Counted from the first letter of the stretch, positions 1 to 12,356 are shown. The stretch: DNA of 64,000 nucleotides from Xanthomonas arboricola pv. populi (GCF_002939945.1 NZ_MDEB01000010.1:1-64000); one strand, 5' to 3'. Numbers and translations are program-made. The notes: a model not told the origin generated them from the sequence alone.

Positions 1-140
1 CTGTGGCAATAGTGTCGCGCATCTGCTGTGCTTTGTTCAGAGGTTCCTTAAGGCTGCTGACAACGCTACGTCGTGGTCGTCAGACTTGCTCTCATAGCGT
101 TTTACGCACACATCGGCAGGTGGAAGTAACCCGCCAGAAA

Positions 141-179
141 GCAAAGCATCTGATCTGGTGCTTCTGTGCAGGGCCCTTG
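141..179. repeat. Repeat A, partial copy (left part only)
   Basis: These 39 bases are identical to 556-594, the left flank of the complete repeat A. The copy breaks off just before the CCGCCCACC arm of the large hairpin, so only the flank is present. Confidence 0.8.
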
Positions 180-360
180 TGATCTGGCCGACGTGGTCTG
201 ATTTCCAAAACGTTCCGTCGAAGGCGGGCCGCAAGTTGCTTGGGTTTGCCCTTATCGCTAACCATGCATGCAGGCGACAAAGCCGTTGCGTTAAATGGCC
301 TCGATTAAGTCATCTCGCTTTTGCGGTTGCATCAGTGCACGACCGACTTAGGAGGCGTGA

Positions 361-468
361 TGTCCTTACCGGTTCCGGGACCCTTGGCGGCCTGGATGCC
401 GCCAAGGAGCCTCCAGGGACGGATTCACGGCGTGTCCCGGAAGTGGTGAGGGCATCGCGCCCTCGACC
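361..468. repeat. Repeat B, copy 1
   Basis: About 108 bases closely matching 50442-50550 and, in its second half, 22994-23047. It contains a 10-bp hairpin (CCTTGGCGGC at 382-391 with GCCGCCAAGG at 398-407, 6-nt loop) followed by a GGGAC...GTCCC pair at 416-438. Function unknown; conserved secondary structure and intergenic position are what is seen. Confidence 0.8.
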
Positions 469-555
469 CGCCAGGCTTTGCTGCTTTGAAACGGCAGACA
501 AAGTTCAAAAGCAGGTTGCCTCGAGCTAAGGCTGGCCAATGCGGACTGACCAAAG

Positions 556-745
556 GCAAAGCATCTGATCTGGTGCTTCTGTGCAGGGCCCTTGCCCGCC
601 CACCATCGCAGGACACGCCGCAAGTACGTCCGTGTAGCAACTGTGTTGATCAGGACCTTACAGATAAGGCTCTTACGCGGCATCCATGCCGCGTAAGGTC
701 CCGCGACGGTGGGCGGGCAAGGACCAAGTGGGATGGTCGGTGCTC
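556..745. repeat. Repeat A, copy 1 (nested palindrome)
   Basis: Nested inverted repeat. Outer arms CCTTGCCCGCCCACC (590-604) and its exact complement at 708-722; inner 12-bp stem CTTACGCGGCAT (672-683) and ATGCCGCGTAAG (686-697) with a 2-base spacer. Copies are at 22520-22621 and 50131-50231. Homology extends right of the hairpin in all three copies. Resembles the palindromic intergenic repeats common in xanthomonads; no protein-coding capacity is evident. Confidence 0.85.
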
Positions 746-800
746 ATGGTTGCAAGCAACGCATGGTGTCGTTCTGACCGCCAGATCAGCACCACACCAA

Positions 801-1679
801 TCAGAGCGGTGCCTGTGCCTGAGCGCTGGCTTCAAGCGCGCGCCTTTCCATCCGCGTCGAATCCGATGCCACGGTACGCTTCAACCAACCCAGCAACTGC
901 GCGGTGACGAACGCCGGATTCTCCAGCGATGCGATATGCCCGGCATCGGGGACCAGCTCGTAGTCGCAACCGATCACCTCGGCCATCAGCCACAGCTCTT
1001 CCGGCGGACGCGGAATATCGTCTGCGCCGCCGAGCAGGAACGTGCTTGCCGGATTCAGCGCAGACATCGCCTCCAGGCGATCCGCGCGCCCGAAGATCAG
1101 CCGACCCAACGGCACAATCGAGGTGCGCAACTGCTCGGCCGACATCGCCGCCAGGCGCTGCGCAAACGCGGCCGGCAGCGCGGAATTCAGATCGATACCG
1201 GGGCGGAAAAAGATCGGCACGATCGCCTCGATCAACGCAGGCGTCACCTGCCCGGCCGCTTCGATCGCATCGAGCAAAGCGAAGTAACGCGTTTGCGTGG
1301 CCTGCGGCTCGGCACCCAGGAAGGTATCCATCAGCACCAGGCTGCGGACGCGCTCCGGTGCCAGCAGCGCCAGCTCGGCGCCCCACATGCCACCGACCGA
1401 CAAACCGACCACCGCGCACTGCGGCAGTTCCAATGCATCCAGCAACAGCAGCATCTGCCCGGCAAGATCGCCCACCGTTCGTGTGCCCGCCGGCAATGCC
1501 GAGGATTGCCCGTGCCCCCACAACTCGGGAACGATGACCCGATAGTGCTGCGAAAGCGCCTGGATCTGCGGCTCCCACATGGCCGCATCCCAGAGGTAAC
1601 TGTGGCCGAGCAGAACCGGAAACCCTTGACCGTATTGTGCGTAGTGCAGCGTTTGACCAGCGATCGTGCAAATAGGCAT
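801..1679 (-). CDS. Alpha/beta hydrolase
   Basis: A 292-residue alpha/beta-hydrolase-fold protein. The catalytic triad can be read: nucleophile Ser94 in the elbow GLSVGG, an acid at Asp220 or Asp221 (GGADD), and His248 in DAGHIASLENP. GHSYLWDAAMW near residue 25 fits the oxyanion region. No signal peptide, so cytoplasmic. The layout resembles the 3-oxoadipate enol-lactonase/BphD-like branch, but nothing nearby points to aromatic catabolism, so the substrate is unknown. It is separated from acnB by about 200 bases and a strong bidirectional terminator, so it is probably transcribed alone. Confidence 0.85.
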   Translation of the reverse strand: MPICTIAGQTLHYAQYGQGFPVLLGHSYLWDAAMWEPQIQALSQHYRVIVPELWGHGQSSALPAGTRTVGDLAGQMLLLLDALELPQCAVVGLSVGGMWGAELALLAPERVRSLVLMDTFLGAEPQATQTRYFALLDAIEAAGQVTPALIEAIVPIFFRPGIDLNSALPAAFAQRLAAMSAEQLRTSIVPLGRLIFGRADRLEAMSALNPASTFLLGGADDIPRPPEELWLMAEVIGCDYELVPDAGHIASLENPAFVTAQLLGWLKRTVASDSTRMERRALEASAQAQAPL

Positions 1680-1825
1680 TGGAAAATCATGAGAGCCGAT
1701 GGGAGCGGCGCCACTCTAGTCCCCTGCACTTCAGATTTTTGTTGCAATGCGACAGGCGAGTTAACTGATATTGGCTTTAACGCCCGGCATCATGCGGAAA
1801 AGCGAAGCGACCGATCCAATAACGA

Positions 1826-1852
1826 AAAACGCCCGACATTGCCGGGCGTTTT
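1826..1852. terminator. Bidirectional terminator after acnB
   Basis: A perfect 10-bp hairpin, AAAACGCCCG (1826-1835) and CGGGCGTTTT (1843-1852), loop ACATTGC. The arms give an A tract on one side and a U tract on the other, so it can act in both directions. On the minus strand it lies about 25 bases after the acnB stop codon. Confidence 0.85.
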
Positions 1853-1876
1853 CGAACACGTGATCAACCAGCTGAA

Positions 1877-4468
1877 TCAGGCAGCGACGGTGTCGGCCAC
1901 GTCCTGATATTCCTGGATCTGATCGAAGTTCATGTAGCGATAGATCTGATCGCCACTGGTCTTGATCACGCCCACATCGGCCATGTATTCGTCCTTGGTC
2001 GGGATGCGGCCCAGACGCGAGCAGATCGCGGCCAGTTCCGCCGAACCCAGGTACACGTTGGTGTTGCGGCCGAGACGGTTGGGGAAGTTACGCGTGGAGG
2101 TGGAGAACACCGTGGCGCCCTCGCGTGCCTGTGCCTGGTTGCCCATGCACAGCGAGCAGCCCGGCATTTCCATGCGTGCGCCGGCCGCGCCGAAGGTGCC
2201 GTAATGGCCTTCCTTGGTCAGCTCGGAGGCGTCCATCTTGGTCGGCGGCGCAACCCACAGACGTGTAGGAATATCGCGCTTGCCTTCCAGCAACTTGGCA
2301 GCGGCACGGAAGTGGCCGATGTTGGTCATGCACGAGCCGATGAACACTTCGTCGATCGCCGCACCGGCAACCTCGGACAGCGTCTTGACGTCGTCCGGGT
2401 CGTTCGGGCACGCCACGATCGGCTCGTGGATGTCGGCCAGATCGATCTCGATGACGGCCGCGTATTCGGCGTCGGCATCGGGCTGCAGCAGCTGCGGATC
2501 TGCCAGCCACTCTTCCATCTTCTTGATACGGCGGCCCAGCGTGCGCGCATCGGCATACCCTTCGGCGATCATCCAGCGCAGCAGCGTGATGTTGCTGGTC
2601 AGGTATTCGATGATCGGCGCCTTGTCCAGGTGCACGGTGCAACCGGCCGCCGAACGTTCGGCCGAGGCGTCGGACAACTCGAACGCCTGCTCCACCTTCA
2701 GATTCGGCAGACCTTCGATCTCCAGGATGCGGCCGGAGAAGATGTTCTTCTTGCCCTGCTTGGCCACGGTCAGCAGGCCGTCCTTGATCGCGTACAGCGG
2801 GATCGCGTTGACCAGGTCGCGCAAGGTCACGCCCGGCTGCATCTGCCCCTTGAAGCGCACCAGCACGCTCTCGGGCATGTCCAGCGGCATCACGCCGGTA
2901 GCGGCCGCGAAGGCCACCAGGCCGGAGCCGGCCGGGAACGAAATGCCGATCGGGAAACGCGTGTGCGAATCGCCACCGGTACCGACGGTGTCGGGCAGCA
3001 GCATGCGGTTGAGCCAGCTGTGGATCACGCCGTCGCCCGGACGCAGCGACACGCCGCCACGGGTGGAGATGAACTCCGGCAAGGTGTGGTGGGTCTTGAC
3101 GTCGACAGGCTTCGGGTAGGCGGCGGTGTGGCAGAACGACTGCATCACCAGATCGGCCGAGAAGCCCAGGCAGGCCAGATCCTTCAGCTCGTCGCGCGTC
3201 ATCGGGCCGGTGGTGTCCTGCGAGCCCACCGAGGTCATCTTCGGCTCGCAATACGTGCCCGGGCGCATGCCCTGGCCTTCCGGCAGACCGCAGGCGCGGC
3301 CGACCATCTTCTGCGCCAGCGAGAAACCCTTGCCGGTGTCCGGCGGGTCCATCGGCAGGCGGAACAGGTCCGAGGCCGGCAGGCCCAGGAACTCGCGCGC
3401 CTTGGCGGTCAGGCCGCGGCCGACGATCAGCGGAATGCGGCCACCGGCGCGCACTTCGTCGAACAGCACGTCCGACTTCATCGCGAACTCGGCGATCACC
3501 TGCCCGTTCTTCAGCGCCTTGCCGTCGTACGGACGCAGCTCGACAACATCGCCGTGCTCCATCTGCGACACGTCCAGCTCGATCGGCAACGCGCCGGCGT
3601 CTTCCATCGTGTTGTAGAAGATCGGCGCGATCTTGCTGCCCAGGCACACGCCGCCGAAGCGCTTGTTCGGAATGAACGGAATGTCTTCGCCGGTCCACCA
3701 CAGCACCGAGTTGGTCGCCGACTTGCGCGAGGAACCGGTACCGACCACGTCGCCGACGTAGGCGACCAGATGGCCCTTGTCCTTGAGATCGGCGATGGCC
3801 TGGATCGGGCCGCGCTTGCCGTCTTCTTCCGGCACGAAGGCCGCGCCATCGCGGGCGTTCTTCAACATCGCCAGCGCGTGCAGCGGGATGTCCGGGCGGG
3901 TGGTCGCATCCGGCGCCGGCGACAGGTCGTCGGTGTTGGTCTCGCCCGGCACCTTGAACACGGTGACGGTCATGCTCTGCGGCACTTCCGGCTTGCTGGT
4001 GAACCACTCGGCATCGGCCCAGCTCTGCAGCACGGCCTTGGCGTGCGCGTTACCGGTTTCGGCCTTTTCCTGCACGTCGTGGAAGGCGTCGAACACCAGC
4101 AAGGTGTGCTTGAGCGCCTCGGCGGCGGTGGCGCCCAGCTCGGCGTTGTCGAGCAGATCGATCAGCGGCTGGATGTTGTAGCCACCCAGCATGGTGCCGA
4201 GCAGCTCGGTCGCACGCGTGGGGCTGATCAGCGCGGTTTTTTCGGTGCCGAAGGCCACCGCGGCCAGGTACGAGGCCTTGACCTTGGCAGCGTCGTCGAC
4301 GCCGGCCGGCACGCGCTGGCTGAGCAGCTCGACCAGGAATGCTTCTTCGCCCGCCGGCGGAGCCTTCAGCAGCTCGATGACCTCGGCGGTCTGCTGCGCG
4401 GTCAGCGGCAGCGGCGGGATACCGAGCGCGGCGCGCTCTGCAACGTGGTGGCGATAGGCTTCCAACAT
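1877..4468 (-). CDS. acnB: Aconitate hydratase B
   Basis: Bifunctional aconitase/2-methylisocitrate dehydratase of the TCA cycle, 863 residues, the usual AcnB length. It starts [20 protein letters not shown] like the HEAT-like N-terminal domain that only AcnB has. GGDSHTRFP and the cluster-binding cysteines 771 and 774 in CSLCMGNQ are present, and [11 protein letters not shown] supplies the third ligand region. AcnB proteins can also bind mRNA when the 4Fe-4S cluster is lost (family knowledge). The acnA paralogue lies divergently about 850 bases away with a toxin-antitoxin pair between them. The gene ends at a strong terminator. Confidence 0.97.
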   Translation of the reverse strand: MLEAYRHHVAERAALGIPPLPLTAQQTAEVIELLKAPPAGEEAFLVELLSQRVPAGVDDAAKVKASYLAAVAFGTEKTALISPTRATELLGTMLGGYNIQPLIDLLDNAELGATAAEALKHTLLVFDAFHDVQEKAETGNAHAKAVLQSWADAEWFTSKPEVPQSMTVTVFKVPGETNTDDLSPAPDATTRPDIPLHALAMLKNARDGAAFVPEEDGKRGPIQAIADLKDKGHLVAYVGDVVGTGSSRKSATNSVLWWTGEDIPFIPNKRFGGVCLGSKIAPIFYNTMEDAGALPIELDVSQMEHGDVVELRPYDGKALKNGQVIAEFAMKSDVLFDEVRAGGRIPLIVGRGLTAKAREFLGLPASDLFRLPMDPPDTGKGFSLAQKMVGRACGLPEGQGMRPGTYCEPKMTSVGSQDTTGPMTRDELKDLACLGFSADLVMQSFCHTAAYPKPVDVKTHHTLPEFISTRGGVSLRPGDGVIHSWLNRMLLPDTVGTGGDSHTRFPIGISFPAGSGLVAFAAATGVMPLDMPESVLVRFKGQMQPGVTLRDLVNAIPLYAIKDGLLTVAKQGKKNIFSGRILEIEGLPNLKVEQAFELSDASAERSAAGCTVHLDKAPIIEYLTSNITLLRWMIAEGYADARTLGRRIKKMEEWLADPQLLQPDADAEYAAVIEIDLADIHEPIVACPNDPDDVKTLSEVAGAAIDEVFIGSCMTNIGHFRAAAKLLEGKRDIPTRLWVAPPTKMDASELTKEGHYGTFGAAGARMEMPGCSLCMGNQAQAREGATVFSTSTRNFPNRLGRNTNVYLGSAELAAICSRLGRIPTKDEYMADVGVIKTSGDQIYRYMNFDQIQEYQDVADTVAA

Positions 4469-4516
4469 GCGGATTCTCCGAAAGACAACAGTGAATGTGT
4501 AAACGCGAAACGTGGA

Positions 4517-4927
4517 TCAGCGTGCGGGTTTGGGGACAACGATCTTCAAACCCTTGAAGTAGTCGCGGAAAAAGCCCTCGTCGCGGGTGATCAACCCGTC
4601 GCACTGGAGCATCGCGTGCGCGCCGATCAGAAAATCGGCCACCACCCGCTCGCGCTTGCCGCCGCGCGCGCGGAAGCGCTTGTTCATATGGCCGGCGCGT
4701 ACTGCCGCCGCTTCCTGGGTGGCTTCGTAACGCACCCCGATCGAGGCCAGGGTCTCCATCAGGTCGACCTGGGTATCGAGCATGGCCAGCACCTCGGCCA
4801 CCACCGCATCGCAGACCACCACCTCGTCGCGCGCCAGCGCATCGCCGATGCAGATCTCCGACACCTCGCCGTAGACCGCATCGCCGACCAGGATGTCGAG
4901 CAGCACCGAGGAATCCAGGGCGATCAT
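4517..4927 (-). CDS. PIN-domain toxin (VapC-like ribonuclease)
   Basis: A 136-residue PIN domain. It opens MIALDSSVLLDILVGD with the first conserved acidic residue Asp5, has a Glu near residue 45 (AEVLAML), and the C-terminal Asp pair in VADFLIGAHAM and LITRDEGFF, the residues that coordinate Mg2+ in VapC ribonucleases. Its ATG overlaps the antitoxin stop (start 4927, antitoxin ends 4924), as usual for vapBC operons. It lies 48 bases upstream of acnB on the same strand, so readthrough into acnB is possible. Expected to cleave a structured RNA such as a tRNA; target unknown. Confidence 0.85.
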   Translation of the reverse strand: MIALDSSVLLDILVGDAVYGEVSEICIGDALARDEVVVCDAVVAEVLAMLDTQVDLMETLASIGVRYEATQEAAAVRAGHMNKRFRARGGKRERVVADFLIGAHAMLQCDGLITRDEGFFRDYFKGLKIVVPKPAR

Positions 4928-5172
4928 GGGTCGAACGGGTCCCCGGGGGCGCGGCCACGGATGGCGCGCATCGCCTCGTCGGTACTGGTCAGCCCGTCGA
5001 CCAGCCTGAACTTGCCGCGCACCTTGCGCAGCGCCTCGCTGACGTCCTTGCGCAGGATGATGCGCCCGCCGTCGAGCTCGATCTTGAGCGTGGTGCCCTT
5101 GGTCAGGCCCAGGGCATCGCGCACGGCCTTGGGCAGCGTGATCTGCCCGCGTTCGGCAACTGTGGCTTCCAT
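4924..5172 (-). CDS. AbrB/MazE-family antitoxin (VapB-like)
   Basis: An 82-residue protein. Residues 1-45 (MEATVAERGQITLPKAVRDA...) are a SpoVT/AbrB swapped-hairpin DNA-binding domain with the typical GQITLPKAVR core. The acidic/hydrophobic tail should wrap and inhibit the PIN toxin encoded next. No Shine-Dalgarno is visible. Just upstream is a good promoter (-35 TTGAGT, 17 bases, -10 TAAAAT) overlapped by an inverted repeat, which fits the autorepression normal for such modules. Confidence 0.85.
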   Translation of the reverse strand: MEATVAERGQITLPKAVRDALGLTKGTTLKIELDGGRIILRKDVSEALRKVRGKFRLVDGLTSTDEAMRAIRGRAPGDPFDP

Positions 5173-5190
5173 GGAGGTGGCCCCGGCAAA

Positions 5191-5231
5191 AAGTATGCTG
5201 CGATTTTACATACTTGACTTGTCGTACTCAA
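5191..5231 (-). promoter_or_regulatory. Promoter and operator of the VapBC-like operon
   Basis: On the minus strand: -35 TTGAGT (5226-5231), 17-base spacer, -10 TAAAAT (5203-5208). An inverted repeat AAGTATG (5191-5197), 11 bases, CATACTT (5209-5215) brackets the -10, the expected place for autorepression by the AbrB-type antitoxin. A TTGACT at 5214-5219 could be a -35 for acnA in the other direction, but no good -10 follows. Confidence 0.65.
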
Positions 5232-5323
5232 GACCACATACCCTGTCCTGCAACCGAACGTACACACTGAATTGGTCACACTGTTCCAGACAGACCTAAA
5301 GCCTGCAGCCATAGGAGTGATGC

Positions 5324-8092
<2,769 letters not shown>

Positions 8093-8122
8093 TCGCAAGG
8101 CGCGCTGCGCCATCAGCTCGAT

Positions 8123-8155
8123 GACACTCCCGCCGCCTGGCGGGAGTGTCGTTTT
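8123..8155 (+). terminator. Rho-independent terminator of acnA
   Basis: Perfect 12-bp stem GACACTCCCGCC (8123-8134) / GGCGGGAGTGTC (8139-8150), GCCT loop, then GTTTT. Confidence 0.9.
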
Positions 8156-8299
8156 GGGCGACCAGAACTCGCTAACGCTGGACAGGTGAGCAATGGTCAG
8201 ATGCGCATGGACGGTGCACGCGAACGCAGCGAGACGTGAGATGTTCTGCCACCAGACACCGGCCGCGCGCCCGGCGATCCGCACACGGAAATCGCCGTG

Positions 8300-8752
8300 T
8301 CAGCGCCCCGCCGGCTCCCATTGCGCGTGAGACAGCTGCCAGTCGCCGCCCTGCAGGCGCCAGCCGGTGGTCACCTGATAGGTCTGTGCCTGCTCGGGCA
8401 GCCAGCGTCCGCTGCCACCGGTCAGCAGCGCGGTGAAGCGCACGCTTGCGGAGTCGTCGCGCAGTCGCACATCCACCGGCCCCAGGGTCACGCCGATCCT
8501 GCGATTGCCCAGCATCTGCAGCTGCATCAATCGCCGCAGGCCGGCTGCATCCACTCCTTGTTCGCCGACAAAGTCCTCGGCCACCGGCGCCAACGCCTCG
8601 CCGATCTGCCGCGCTTCGATCGCCTGATGCATCGTCTCCAGCGTTGCGCGCAGCCGTTGTTCCGGTGCAGCACGCGTGCAACCGATCCAGGCCACGACGC
8701 AAATTGAGACCAACCTGACCCACCATCGCGCTTGAATGCTGCTCTGCTTCAC
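8300..8752 (-). CDS. Exported NTF2-like hypothetical protein
   Basis: Read from a GTG at 8752 the product is 150 residues: a basic N terminus, a hydrophobic segment (WWVRLVSICVVAWIGC) ending in a possible lipoprotein cysteine (an imperfect lipobox), then a region like a SnoaL/NTF2 fold (LRATLETMHQAIEARQIGEALAPVAEDFVGEQG... and a C-terminal YQVTTGWRLQGGDWQLSHAQWE). No catalytic residues can be assigned. It faces away from rpfB across a gap of about 95 bases, so the two promoters probably share this gap. An upstream ATG (8812) would extend it by 20 residues with poorer composition. Confidence 0.6.
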   Translation of the reverse strand: MKQSSIQARWWVRLVSICVVAWIGCTRAAPEQRLRATLETMHQAIEARQIGEALAPVAEDFVGEQGVDAAGLRRLMQLQMLGNRRIGVTLGPVDVRLRDDSASVRFTALLTGGSGRWLPEQAQTYQVTTGWRLQGGDWQLSHAQWEPAGR

Positions 8753-8846
8753 GCTTCGCCTTTTCCATGCATGACGGTATGCTGCCCGCTGTTGTAGTGC
8801 CGTGGAACACACCGCGTCACGTACCGAACACCCTGGAGGGGGGCAG

Positions 8847-10529
8847 ATGAATCAGGCACGTCCTTGGTTGCAAAGTTATCCGGCCGGCGTCGCCGCCGAG
8901 ATCGATCTGGAGCAGTTCCGTACCGTGGCAGAAGTGTTCGCCACCTCGGTCAAGCGGTTTGCCGATCGCCCTGCGTATCACAGCTTCGGCAAGACCATCA
9001 CCTATCGGCAAGCCGATCAGCTGGTCGAACAATTCGCCGCCTATCTGCTTGGCGAATTGCAGTTGAAGAAAGGCGACCGCGTCGCCCTGATGATGCCCAA
9101 CTGTCTGCAGTACCCGGTCGCCACGTTCGGCATCCTGCGCGCCGGCCTGACCGTGGTCAACGTCAATCCGCTCTACACCCCGCGCGAGCTGAAGCATCAG
9201 CTGGTCGACTCCGGCGCCAGCGTACTGGTGGTGATCGACAACTTCGGCACTACCGTGCAGCAGGTCATTGCTGACACCCCGGTCAAGCAGGTGATCACCA
9301 CCGGCCTGGGCGACATGCTCGGCTTCCCGAAAGCGGCGCTGGTCAACTTCGTCGTCAAGTACGTCAAGAAGCTGGTGCCGGATTACCGCATCAAGGGCGC
9401 GATCCGTTTTCGCGACGCGCTGGCGCTGGGCCGCAAGCACAGCGTGCCGACGCTGCAGATCGAGCCCGACGACATCGCCTTCCTGCAGTACACCGGCGGC
9501 ACCACCGGCGTGGCCAAGGGCGCGATGCTCACCCACCGCAATCTGGTGGCCAACATGCAGCAGGCCCACCAGTGGCTTGCCGGCACCGGCAAGCTGGAAG
9601 AAGGCGCCGAGGTGGTGATCACCGCGCTGCCGCTGTACCACATCTTTGCATTGACGGCCAACGGCCTGGTCTTCATGAAGATCGGCGGCTGCAATCACCT
9701 GATCAGCAATCCGCGCGACATGCCCGGCTTCGTGAAGGAATTGAAGAAGACCCGCTTCACCGCCTTCACCGGGGTCAACACGCTGTTCAACGGCCTGCTC
9801 AATACCCCCGGCTTCGATCAGGTGGATTTCTCCACGCTCAAGATGACCCTCGGCGGCGGCATGGCGGTGCAACGTTCGGTCGCCGAACGCTGGAAAAAGG
9901 TTACCGGCCTGACCCTGGTCGAGGCCTACGGCCTGACCGAAACCTCGCCGGCCGCCTGCATCAACCCGATGGACCTGAAGGACTACAACGGCTCGATCGG
10001 CCTGCCGATTCCCTCCACCGATGCCTGCATCAAGGACGACGCCGGCGCGGCGCTGCCGCTGGGCGAGATCGGCGAACTGTGCATCAAGGGCCCGCAGGTG
10101 ATGAAGGGCTACTGGAAGAAACCCGAAGAAACCGCCAAGGTCATGGATGCCGAAGGCTGGTTGCACACCGGCGATATCGCGCGGATGGACGAACAAGGCT
10201 TCGTCTACATCGTCGACCGCAAGAAGGACATGATCCTGGTGTCCGGCTTCAACGTCTACCCGAACGAGATCGAGGACGTGATTGCCGAGATGCCCGGCGT
10301 GCTGGAAGTGGCCGCGGTCGGCGTGCCGGACGAGAAGTCCGGCGAGATCGTCAAGGCCGTCATCGTCAAGAAGGACCCGGCCCTGACCGCCGACGCCGTC
10401 AAGGCGCATTGCCGCGCCAACCTGACCGGCTACAAGCAGCCGCGCGTGATCGAATTCCGCAAGGAGCTGCCGAAAACCAACGTCGGCAAGATCCTGCGCC
10501 GCGAACTGCGGGATGCGCCCACGCCGTAA
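8847..10529 (+). CDS. rpfB: RpfB, long-chain fatty acyl-CoA ligase
   Basis: A 560-residue FadD-type acyl-CoA synthetase, the usual RpfB length. The P-loop-like AMP-binding motif [13 protein letters not shown] lies near residue 216; [11 protein letters not shown] and the C-terminal hinge [27 protein letters not shown] are present, with the adenylation lysine in [13 protein letters not shown]. Reported for the family: RpfB activates free fatty acids and takes part in turnover of the DSF signal. A GGAGG lies upstream of the chosen ATG. High GC (43 of 60 in 9481-9540) contrasts with rpfF. Unlike a simple rpfB-rpfF operon, it is followed by its own terminator. Confidence 0.95.
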   Translation: MNQARPWLQSYPAGVAAEIDLEQFRTVAEVFATSVKRFADRPAYHSFGKTITYRQADQLVEQFAAYLLGELQLKKGDRVALMMPNCLQYPVATFGILRAGLTVVNVNPLYTPRELKHQLVDSGASVLVVIDNFGTTVQQVIADTPVKQVITTGLGDMLGFPKAALVNFVVKYVKKLVPDYRIKGAIRFRDALALGRKHSVPTLQIEPDDIAFLQYTGGTTGVAKGAMLTHRNLVANMQQAHQWLAGTGKLEEGAEVVITALPLYHIFALTANGLVFMKIGGCNHLISNPRDMPGFVKELKKTRFTAFTGVNTLFNGLLNTPGFDQVDFSTLKMTLGGGMAVQRSVAERWKKVTGLTLVEAYGLTETSPAACINPMDLKDYNGSIGLPIPSTDACIKDDAGAALPLGEIGELCIKGPQVMKGYWKKPEETAKVMDAEGWLHTGDIARMDEQGFVYIVDRKKDMILVSGFNVYPNEIEDVIAEMPGVLEVAAVGVPDEKSGEIVKAVIVKKDPALTADAVKAHCRANLTGYKQPRVIEFRKELPKTNVGKILRRELRDAPTP

Positions 10530-10565
10530 AGTCCCTGCAAGATCGTTAACTTACATGGATGTTCG

Positions 10566-10600
10566 ACGCCCGCATTGCCTACTGCGATGTGGGCGTTTTT
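10566..10600 (+). terminator. Rho-independent terminator of rpfB
   Basis: Stem ACGCCCGCAT (10566-10575) / ATGTGGGCGT (10587-10596) with one G-U pair, 11-base loop, followed by a T run to 10600. It lies 36 bases after the rpfB stop and should uncouple rpfB from rpfF. Confidence 0.85.
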
Positions 10601-11481
10601 ACATCAGCGGCTGAAATGCGCTGACGTGCTGGTTCAGCATGACCGGATTCGATTAATTTTTTTATGCAAACCACGCGTGCGCTGGCCGTTGCCGGCAACA
10701 TAAAGGATTTCCAATTGGAATGATGGTCGCTGCACGTCCTACAGTTAAAAGTAGGCAAGCACACGACTGATGGCTTGCCAACTTGAAAAGATCCAGCTCA
10801 AAAGAATTCCTTAGAAATCCAAATTCAAGCATTAGTAACAATAAAAATCGCGACAAGGTTTTATTTACATCCGGGCGGCAGCAAGAGGCAAGTCACGGCA
10901 GCCACCTCGTAGCCATACACATTGAAAATGAAGAAAATGGCAAGCTGAACGTGAAAAAATCAATTGGACTGATAAAACAAAAGCTAAAGGCGCTTACTCC
11001 CATGAGCTGCAGCGGGAATAAACACTTGGGAAGCAACATCAACCTGACCCTGAAGTCGAGCTCGTGATAACAGCCATGTCGAGCCCCTAAAATAGATGAG
11101 ACAGGCCACAACCCGGAAGCTCCGGAACCATCTCCTTCACAACGTTTAACCGACTCGGCATCGGCGGTTCAGTACTCCCCTTTCGTCTCAGCGGCAATTC
11201 GCATGATTGAGAGAAGTCCGGCGACATATCCGCCTTCAAGTACTGGGCGCCCCACGCCTGGCGCCTGTGGGGCGAAGGTTGGGAGTGGTGCGACAACGCA
11301 GTCAGATGATCAGCCAACCATCCATCTCGCCCTTCCTCCACGCCCCGCAAAAGAACCCACTCAAACGTTACTCTCTTGCGGCGCGTCGTTGTTACGCGCA
11401 TAGATCGGAAGTCGGCGCAATTTCAACTTAGTCCTCCGTCTAGCTGGCAGCCGACTGGACGGAACATCTCGGAGAATACCC
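10601..11481. other. Long AT-richer gap between rpfB and rpfF
   Basis: About 880 bases with no convincing gene. By hand count 10801-11040 has 100 G+C in 240 bases (about 42%), far below the surroundings. A 94-codon frame from a TTG at 10783 has no ribosome binding site and a low-complexity product. At 11248-11274 there is an 8-bp hairpin (CGCCCCAC/GTGGGGCG, 11-base loop). The rpfF promoter must lie in this stretch, but I could not place it. Confidence 0.6.
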
Positions 11482-12348
11482 ATGTCAGTCGTCCTTCCCA
11501 TTACCCGTCTTCAGCGCGCCTCTACTGTCAAGGTCGTGGCAGATACCTCGCGCGATGTGTACTGGATGCATATGCATGCTCACTTGGCCACCACGTCTGA
11601 GCGACCCTGTTTTTCCTCCAACTTGCTCGATGACCTGATCGAACACCAGCAAATCATTCGCAACGAGGTCAACACCAGCCGTGCCGAATCGCCGTTTATG
11701 GTGCTCGTCTCGGACAGTGACGTCTTCAACCTGGGCGGTGATCTGGAATTGTTCTGCGGGCTGATCCGACGCCGCGATCGCGATGCGTTACTGGATTACG
11801 CACGCCGCTGCATTCAATGTGCCCATGCCTTCACCACCGGCCTTCATGAGGATATGCACTGCATCGCCCTGGTGCAGGGCAATGCATTAGGTGGCGGCTT
11901 CGAAGTTGCCTTGAGCTGCCACACTATCGTGGCCGAGGAAGGCGCGCAACTGGGCTTGCCGGAGGTTTTGTTCGATCTGTTTCCGGGCATGGGGGCTTAC
12001 TCGTTCCTTTGCCAGCGCATGCCTCCGCGTCAGGCCGAACGCCTTATGCTTGAGGGCAACATGCACAGCGCAGAGGAGCTGCACCGGCTGGGCGTGGTGG
12101 ATCACGTCGTACCGCGTGGTGAAGGACTTGCGGCGGTGGAGCAGATCATCCGAGAGGGACGGCGTATCCCACATGCGTGGAAAGCAGTCCAGCAAGCAAA
12201 GCGTGCCAGCAGCGCGCCATCTCTAGACGAGCTGATGAAAATCACCGAAATCTGGGTCGATACTGCACTGCAGCTTGGGGACAAGTCACTGCGCACAATG
12301 GAACGCCTATTCCGAGCCCAGGACCGCCGCAGCATTCGACGCGACTAA
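11482..12348 (+). CDS. rpfF: RpfF, DSF signal synthase (divergent allele)
   Basis: A 288-residue crotonase-fold protein that makes the diffusible signal factor cis-11-methyl-2-dodecenoic acid from acyl-ACP. Both catalytic glutamates are in place: Glu141 (NALGGGFEVALSCHT) and Glu161 (LGLPEVLFDLFPGMGAYSF). GGAG sits 8 bases before the ATG. The N-terminal 70 residues and the stretch around 230-250 differ strongly from the X. campestris protein as I remember it (for example MSVVLPITRLQRASTVKV). GC is low for this genome (66 of 120 in 11581-11700). It is convergent with rpfC, 8 bases apart. Acyl-ACP binding to RpfC normally restrains RpfF. Confidence 0.95.
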   Translation: MSVVLPITRLQRASTVKVVADTSRDVYWMHMHAHLATTSERPCFSSNLLDDLIEHQQIIRNEVNTSRAESPFMVLVSDSDVFNLGGDLELFCGLIRRRDRDALLDYARRCIQCAHAFTTGLHEDMHCIALVQGNALGGGFEVALSCHTIVAEEGAQLGLPEVLFDLFPGMGAYSFLCQRMPPRQAERLMLEGNMHSAEELHRLGVVDHVVPRGEGLAAVEQIIREGRRIPHAWKAVQQAKRASSAPSLDELMKITEIWVDTALQLGDKSLRTMERLFRAQDRRSIRRD

Positions 12349-12356
12349 ACGCTTGA

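Larger units (their letters stand above)
1..800. other. Non-coding repeat-rich region at left end
   Basis: No credible gene is seen in the first 800 bases: the open frames here lack ribosome binding sites and run through palindromes. The stretch holds a partial repeat A (from 141), a repeat B (361-468) and a full repeat A (556-745), described separately. A 39-base direct repeat is identical at 141-179 and 556-594. It lies downstream of the minus-strand hydrolase gene that ends at 801. Confidence 0.75.

Noticed and set aside
486..1907. Long plus-strand frame (473 codons)
   Set aside because: It is the antisense of the alpha/beta hydrolase and extends into the left repeat region; no domain, no ribosome binding site.
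2204..5299. 1031-codon plus-strand frame
   Set aside because: Antisense to acnB and the toxin-antitoxin genes; the product is a His/Arg/Gly-rich shadow with no family features.
10783..11067. 94-codon frame in the rpfB-rpfF gap
   Set aside because: TTG start, no ribosome binding site, low-complexity Ser/Asn/Lys-rich product with no recognisable family; kept only as a sign of unusual composition.
11087..11401. 104-codon minus-strand frame upstream of rpfF
   Set aside because: Runs through the CGCCCCAC/GTGGGGCG hairpin with no ribosome binding site; no conserved motif.
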